Program-made: the position numbers and the translations under genes
Assembly: GCA_945952115.1 (NCBI GenBank)
Contig: CAMFHA010000020.1
Location: 1-34,495, forward strand
Direction of reading: 5' to 3'
Source of the DNA: an uncultured Legionella sp.
GTDB taxonomy: Bacteria > Pseudomonadota > Gammaproteobacteria > Legionellales > Legionellaceae
DNA length: 34,495 bases
Notes under the pieces: model-generated
The model's database searches: none
Told to the model about the DNA's origin: nothing
Seen by the model: only the letters and a program-made list of their open reading frames with translations
In this document: one piece after another, positions 31,027-34,495 of the stretch
Numbering within the stretch: position 1 is the first letter of the stretch
Layout of the letters: every line of letters starts with the position of its first letter

Positions 31027-33489
31027 ATGCTAATACCTTTGAGTGAACCGAGCAATTTTCGTTACATTCGAATTAATCCTGAAACCAATCAAATCCATCT
31101 TCGTGTTTCATTAATTGAAGGTGAAGATATTAGTACGGCTAATACCTGCAAGGTGGATGAACGATTACAAGTATTTTTTGAAGGTGATGCTGTTCGAGAG
31201 TTGGAGACCTATAAGAGCACGCTTGAGCTTCATATTTCATTGTTAGAAAAAGATGATCCGATTAGGCACGCTAAAAAAGCGCGTTTAGAGCAAATTAATA
31301 TCTATCTTGCCGAAATTCTTGCCCTAAGAAACAATTACAAAGATGTCATAAATCAATTTCTCTCCAAACCTTGCAACTTGTACAGCGTACAGTTACGTCC
31401 TCGTGTGCAAGATCCCTATTCTAAGGTTGTAAATCCAGTTTTTACCATCAATCGAAACAATGATAATCGAGGAAATCCTTTATCGCCTTTGTACAATGAG
31501 ATGCAAAACGCTTTTTCTCATCTTGACTTAAAGCGTACCGACTTGACGAGCAAGGTATTAAACGATTTGCCCAACAATGCAACGTTTGATCAAATCAAGC
31601 AAGTTTTACAACAACACTGTCATCAAACATTCCAGCAATTTGGCATTGATATTGATTTTGAAAGTTACTTTAGACGTTCATTTGGCGAAGAAAATGTCAA
31701 AAAACAAGTCAATAAAGCTCATGTTGATGAGGTGATGGGGTTTGGTTCTGATACCACTCCAGGAGAATATGTCGATGCATTGTTAGATATGTGTGCTCCT
31801 AATCTTTGGGGCTTAGTTCCGGGTTCACCTTTTTATTTGGGTACTTCATCGGATAATGCAGTAACAGCAGAGCGTTTATCGATAACGACTCAATTTTACC
31901 TTGCTATTGTGAATATTCATTGTCGTATCAACGGCATCAGTGATACAAATTTTGGGGTAATTTTAGATGGTAATGCTCAATTAAGTCATCAATTAGTCAA
32001 GACGATATCACAAGCATTAACGCATGGAGATGATGTAGAACAAGCAATTATTACATTCCTCAATATCCATCAAAAAAAATTTTATTTATCACGAAACTTA
32101 AATGAAACGGATAAAAATACGATTCAGAAAAAATTTGACTTGACGTATCGAACCATTACTGCCACCAAAGAAAATCAACACAAAGATGATTTTATGGTGT
32201 TGGATAGAGAGGCTTCTGGTGAATATGCACCGGTTGAAACGCATGAAGGCGTAATTTACACCGATTTTTCGCATATTGTGCCTATATCAGCGCAAAACCA
32301 ACCCTATTTTTCTGAAATCCGCAATGAAGCGATTCAACGCCCGACGCTCACTACACCTCAAGATGAACCTATTATCACCATTGATATTGCACCTGAAGCG
32401 CTCATGGATAAATTGGACGATGTACAATGGGAAAGACTTCCTAAAGAAGTTGCTGAAGCTTGTCGTGCGTTACCTGCATTTAAAGTCCGAGAGCTTTTGG
32501 ATGATGTTGCAAAAGGAAAACAAGATGAAGCACATGTTATTTTAGAGTCATCAGAAGACAAGCAAACGCTCCTTCGAACACCGGGTAAATTCACCGATTA
32601 CTCGGGACGAACGTTTCATTGCACCGCCTATGAATATGCGTATTGGGCTAAAGATAAACATATGATGCGTATGTTAGAACCTCATATGGATGATGAAACC
32701 AGAGCATTCATGTTAGAAAAAATTGATGCAATGGAACAGATAGGACTTTCTTATCAACAACACGGCATCACGTATCAAAACGCACACTATGATATGAGTT
32801 TTGCTTTAAAAAATTTAAACGCAGATGAATTTCGTCAATTACAAACAATAGTTGGGCAAAGCAGTGCAAAAATACAACAAGCAACGATCGATAACTATAA
32901 AAATATATCGTTTACTGCAACAGAATATGAAGCGCTTAAAAAAACATTAGAACAACACCGTCCCAAAGGTACTTCTTCATTCTTTTTCTCGTCACCTGCA
33001 AGAGTTCTCGGTGAAAAACTACAGTTTGATTTCCATTCATTGATTACAGCATTGGATAGTTATGTGACTAATTTTGATAAATGGAATTCTCACCAGCAAG
33101 AAGAAGCTTGGATGAAGGTTGGTAAGGCCCAGCGCGATGTTCCAGCTCACGTCGCTCACGAGTATTGTAGGCCAGACCGGTCGTTTGACCCATTACCTTC
33201 TTTTACGGAGGAAGCTCTACCGAGAATTCTTACTTTTTATAATTACGTTACAAATATTAAGTCTTGGTTCCCTCTTACTTCATCTTCCTCTGGTCTCGGT
33301 TTCGATTTTGCGTTAATACGCCTAGCCCCGCATGGCGCGTCGGCCTGCGCGGCGGGGCGGGGGGCGGGCCGGCACGCGCGTGTTGATTTGGCGGCGGTCC
33401 GCCATCTTGATGAAGTGAGAATCGCCGATCTTACGCAGTCGCGTGAAAATCTAAGCCGGCCTGCAAGTCAATTAGAGTTGGTTCATTAG
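31027..33489 (+). CDS. Large effector-like protein with an aberrant C-terminus
   Basis: This 820-residue cytosolic protein has no signal peptide. The N-terminal part has a helical region (~55-110). The part from ~520 to ~765 is strongly patterned: RTFHCTAYEYAYWAKD, then HMMRMLEPHMDDETRA, DVPAHVAHEYCRPDRSFDP (~700-718) and GLGFDFALIR (~756-765). I associate this block with a family of large Legionella proteins that includes candidate Dot/Icm substrates; no enzyme activity is assigned. After ~765 the frame enters the GC-rich block at 33320-33465 and reads Ala/Gly/Arg-rich sequence unlike the rest, so the natural C-terminus, where a Dot/Icm signal would lie, is probably lost. Confidence 0.7.
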   Translation: MLIPLSEPSNFRYIRINPETNQIHLRVSLIEGEDISTANTCKVDERLQVFFEGDAVRELETYKSTLELHISLLEKDDPIRHAKKARLEQINIYLAEILALRNNYKDVINQFLSKPCNLYSVQLRPRVQDPYSKVVNPVFTINRNNDNRGNPLSPLYNEMQNAFSHLDLKRTDLTSKVLNDLPNNATFDQIKQVLQQHCHQTFQQFGIDIDFESYFRRSFGEENVKKQVNKAHVDEVMGFGSDTTPGEYVDALLDMCAPNLWGLVPGSPFYLGTSSDNAVTAERLSITTQFYLAIVNIHCRINGISDTNFGVILDGNAQLSHQLVKTISQALTHGDDVEQAIITFLNIHQKKFYLSRNLNETDKNTIQKKFDLTYRTITATKENQHKDDFMVLDREASGEYAPVETHEGVIYTDFSHIVPISAQNQPYFSEIRNEAIQRPTLTTPQDEPIITIDIAPEALMDKLDDVQWERLPKEVAEACRALPAFKVRELLDDVAKGKQDEAHVILESSEDKQTLLRTPGKFTDYSGRTFHCTAYEYAYWAKDKHMMRMLEPHMDDETRAFMLEKIDAMEQIGLSYQQHGITYQNAHYDMSFALKNLNADEFRQLQTIVGQSSAKIQQATIDNYKNISFTATEYEALKKTLEQHRPKGTSSFFFSSPARVLGEKLQFDFHSLITALDSYVTNFDKWNSHQQEEAWMKVGKAQRDVPAHVAHEYCRPDRSFDPLPSFTEEALPRILTFYNYVTNIKSWFPLTSSSSGLGFDFALIRLAPHGASACAAGRGAGRHARVDLAAVRHLDEVRIADLTQSRENLSRPASQLELVH
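33320..33465. other. GC-rich foreign-looking insert or chimeric junction
   Basis: This stretch has a composition unlike anything else in the window, with runs such as GCGGCGGGGCGGGGGGCGGG, while both flanks are AT-rich. It replaces the end of the effector-like gene on one strand and the end of the reverse transcriptase gene on the other. I found no inverted terminal repeats or target duplication around it. An assembly chimera, contamination, or a remnant of a GC-rich mobile element are all possible. Confidence 0.7.
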
Positions 33490-34451
33490 ATTCTTGAAGA
33501 AGGGTGATTGCAATTTTTACCACCTTAAAATCTCGACACACCTGTAAAAACCATCCTAATAATTCTTGATACTGCCAGCTTTGTGACGACCTCACCCACC
33601 ACGAGCACCAACGACTCAAGTAACTCTTGATTCGGCGGGTAGAAAACCCATCATTAACCATTTGTTTAACTTGTTCGCGTGCATTGCGTAACGTTCTTGC
33701 GTGTGGAACGATACGTTGTTGCGCAGAATCTGTCTGTTCAACCTTAGGCAAATCTGTTCTCCCCCCACCACACTGAGGTCAAACAATAAGCATAATTTAT
33801 GGTTGAATCATGAGATACCTGTGTGACGTTGGTGCCATCCGGAGGTTGTGGCTCCAGATAGTTGATGCCTAAAAAATGAAACCCTTTGTCAATCGAACCA
33901 ATACGTGTTTTTTTACGTGATAATCGTAAGCGCCTTTCATGTAAAATATCCATTAAGCGTTGTTTAGCACGCTCCAGTTGACGCTTTGTTTGACACAAAA
34001 TAATGATGTCGTCCTGATACCTCAAATAAGTAACATCCATTGTATCGAATGCGTCATCCAATGGCTTAAGATAAAGTGCACTAAAAAATTGAGATAATGG
34101 ACCGCGAAGCGCAATACCATGATCAGGGTTTTTATAACCACGTGGTGTTTCAATGGGATTTTTAATAATTTCCTCAAGCATGGACTGTACTTTATGATCG
34201 AGATAATAACGTTTAACATCCTCAATCAATAAGTGATGCGAAATAGATTTATAGTAAGATTTAATGTCCGCTCGAATGATATACTTTGGTTTTTCTAAGG
34301 AAACAACCTCTCTTATGTGTTGAGTTGCCAATCTCACTCCGCTTGGGCCATGTAAGTGATAACAATTTGGATTCATAACATGAGAAAACGTAGGTTTTAA
34401 CTGCTGCAATAATAAATTCTGTAAAATGCGATCGGATAAATGTATAGTTAT
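33431..34451 (-). pseudogene. Reverse transcriptase, frameshifted and lacking a start
   Basis: The minus strand encodes an RNA-directed DNA polymerase. LSDRILQNLLLQQLKPTF is followed by YIIRADIKSYYKSISHHLL (RT motif with catalytic Asp), HGIALRGPLSQFFSALYLKP, and the active site LRYQDDIIIL (YQDD). The thumb-like KTRIGSIDKGFHFLG comes next. A run of six Gs (33761-33766) breaks the frame: one G fewer would join WWG to RTDLPKVEQ and a C-terminal domain with HARTLRNAREQVK and YLSRWCSWWVRSSQSW. Upstream a TAA at 34452-34454 precedes any good start. The C-terminal end enters the GC-rich block. It is not a standard group II maturase; it may belong to an unclassified or DGR-related RT group. Confidence 0.8.
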
Positions 34452-34495
34452 TTAAAATTTGAAATGTCCATAAGATTTGGTATTATTATGGTTTT

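Overview
The window looks like accessory DNA of a Legionella species. The evidence is a nearly complete lvr/lvh type IVA secretion locus (lvrA-lvrC, lvhB2-B11, lvhD4, lvrE) with an element-borne CsrA paralogue, AT-rich coding sequence, and a large effector-like protein. No database search was possible, so family names rest on motifs and gene order.

Layout. Two copies of a 65-bp direct repeat (166-230 and 12570-12634, two mismatches) carry the 3' part of a minus-strand tRNA-Arg(CCT), from anticodon loop to encoded CCA. They bound element A (about 12.4 kb). Element B starts at the second copy and runs rightwards, probably past the window end. Each element has its own tyrosine recombinase close to its left repeat, and each end has its own set of short tandem repeats that look like recombinase arm sites. 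Neither tRNA copy has a 5' half, so the intact gene is predicted to lie to the right of the window.

Element A holds a RhuM-like gene, an integrase, an AlpA-type regulator, a zinc-finger/Toprim primase and a RepA-like helicase. After these comes a cluster of ten TGCAA/TTGCA motifs that may be an origin, then a DUF5681-like gene and an XRE repressor on the other strand. Its cargo (7716-12460) is the most interesting part: six tightly packed genes that look like an undescribed ATP-grasp RiPP (graspetide-like) pathway. They encode a stand-alone Lon-type S16 peptidase domain, a secreted bactofilin-like beta-solenoid protein, a 57-residue precursor-like peptide with SDGKEG repeats, a pre-ATP-grasp-like protein without an obvious catalytic core, an ATP-grasp ligase, and an ABC exporter.

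Element B begins with an AbiE-type toxin-antitoxin pair behind two perfect palindromes, then its integrase, a frameshifted secreted-protein gene, and a glutathione transferase co-transcribed with a C1/LexA-like repressor (lvrR-like). An operator array separates the repressor from the divergent lvrABC-lvhB2...lvhD4-lvrE operon. That operon is tightly overlapped and intact except lvhB5, which has an in-frame TAA. No relaxase gene is visible.

The right end holds an 820-codon effector-like gene whose last ~55 codons run into a very GC-rich block of about 140 bp, then a damaged reverse transcriptase gene on the minus strand. The GC-rich block looks foreign or chimeric.
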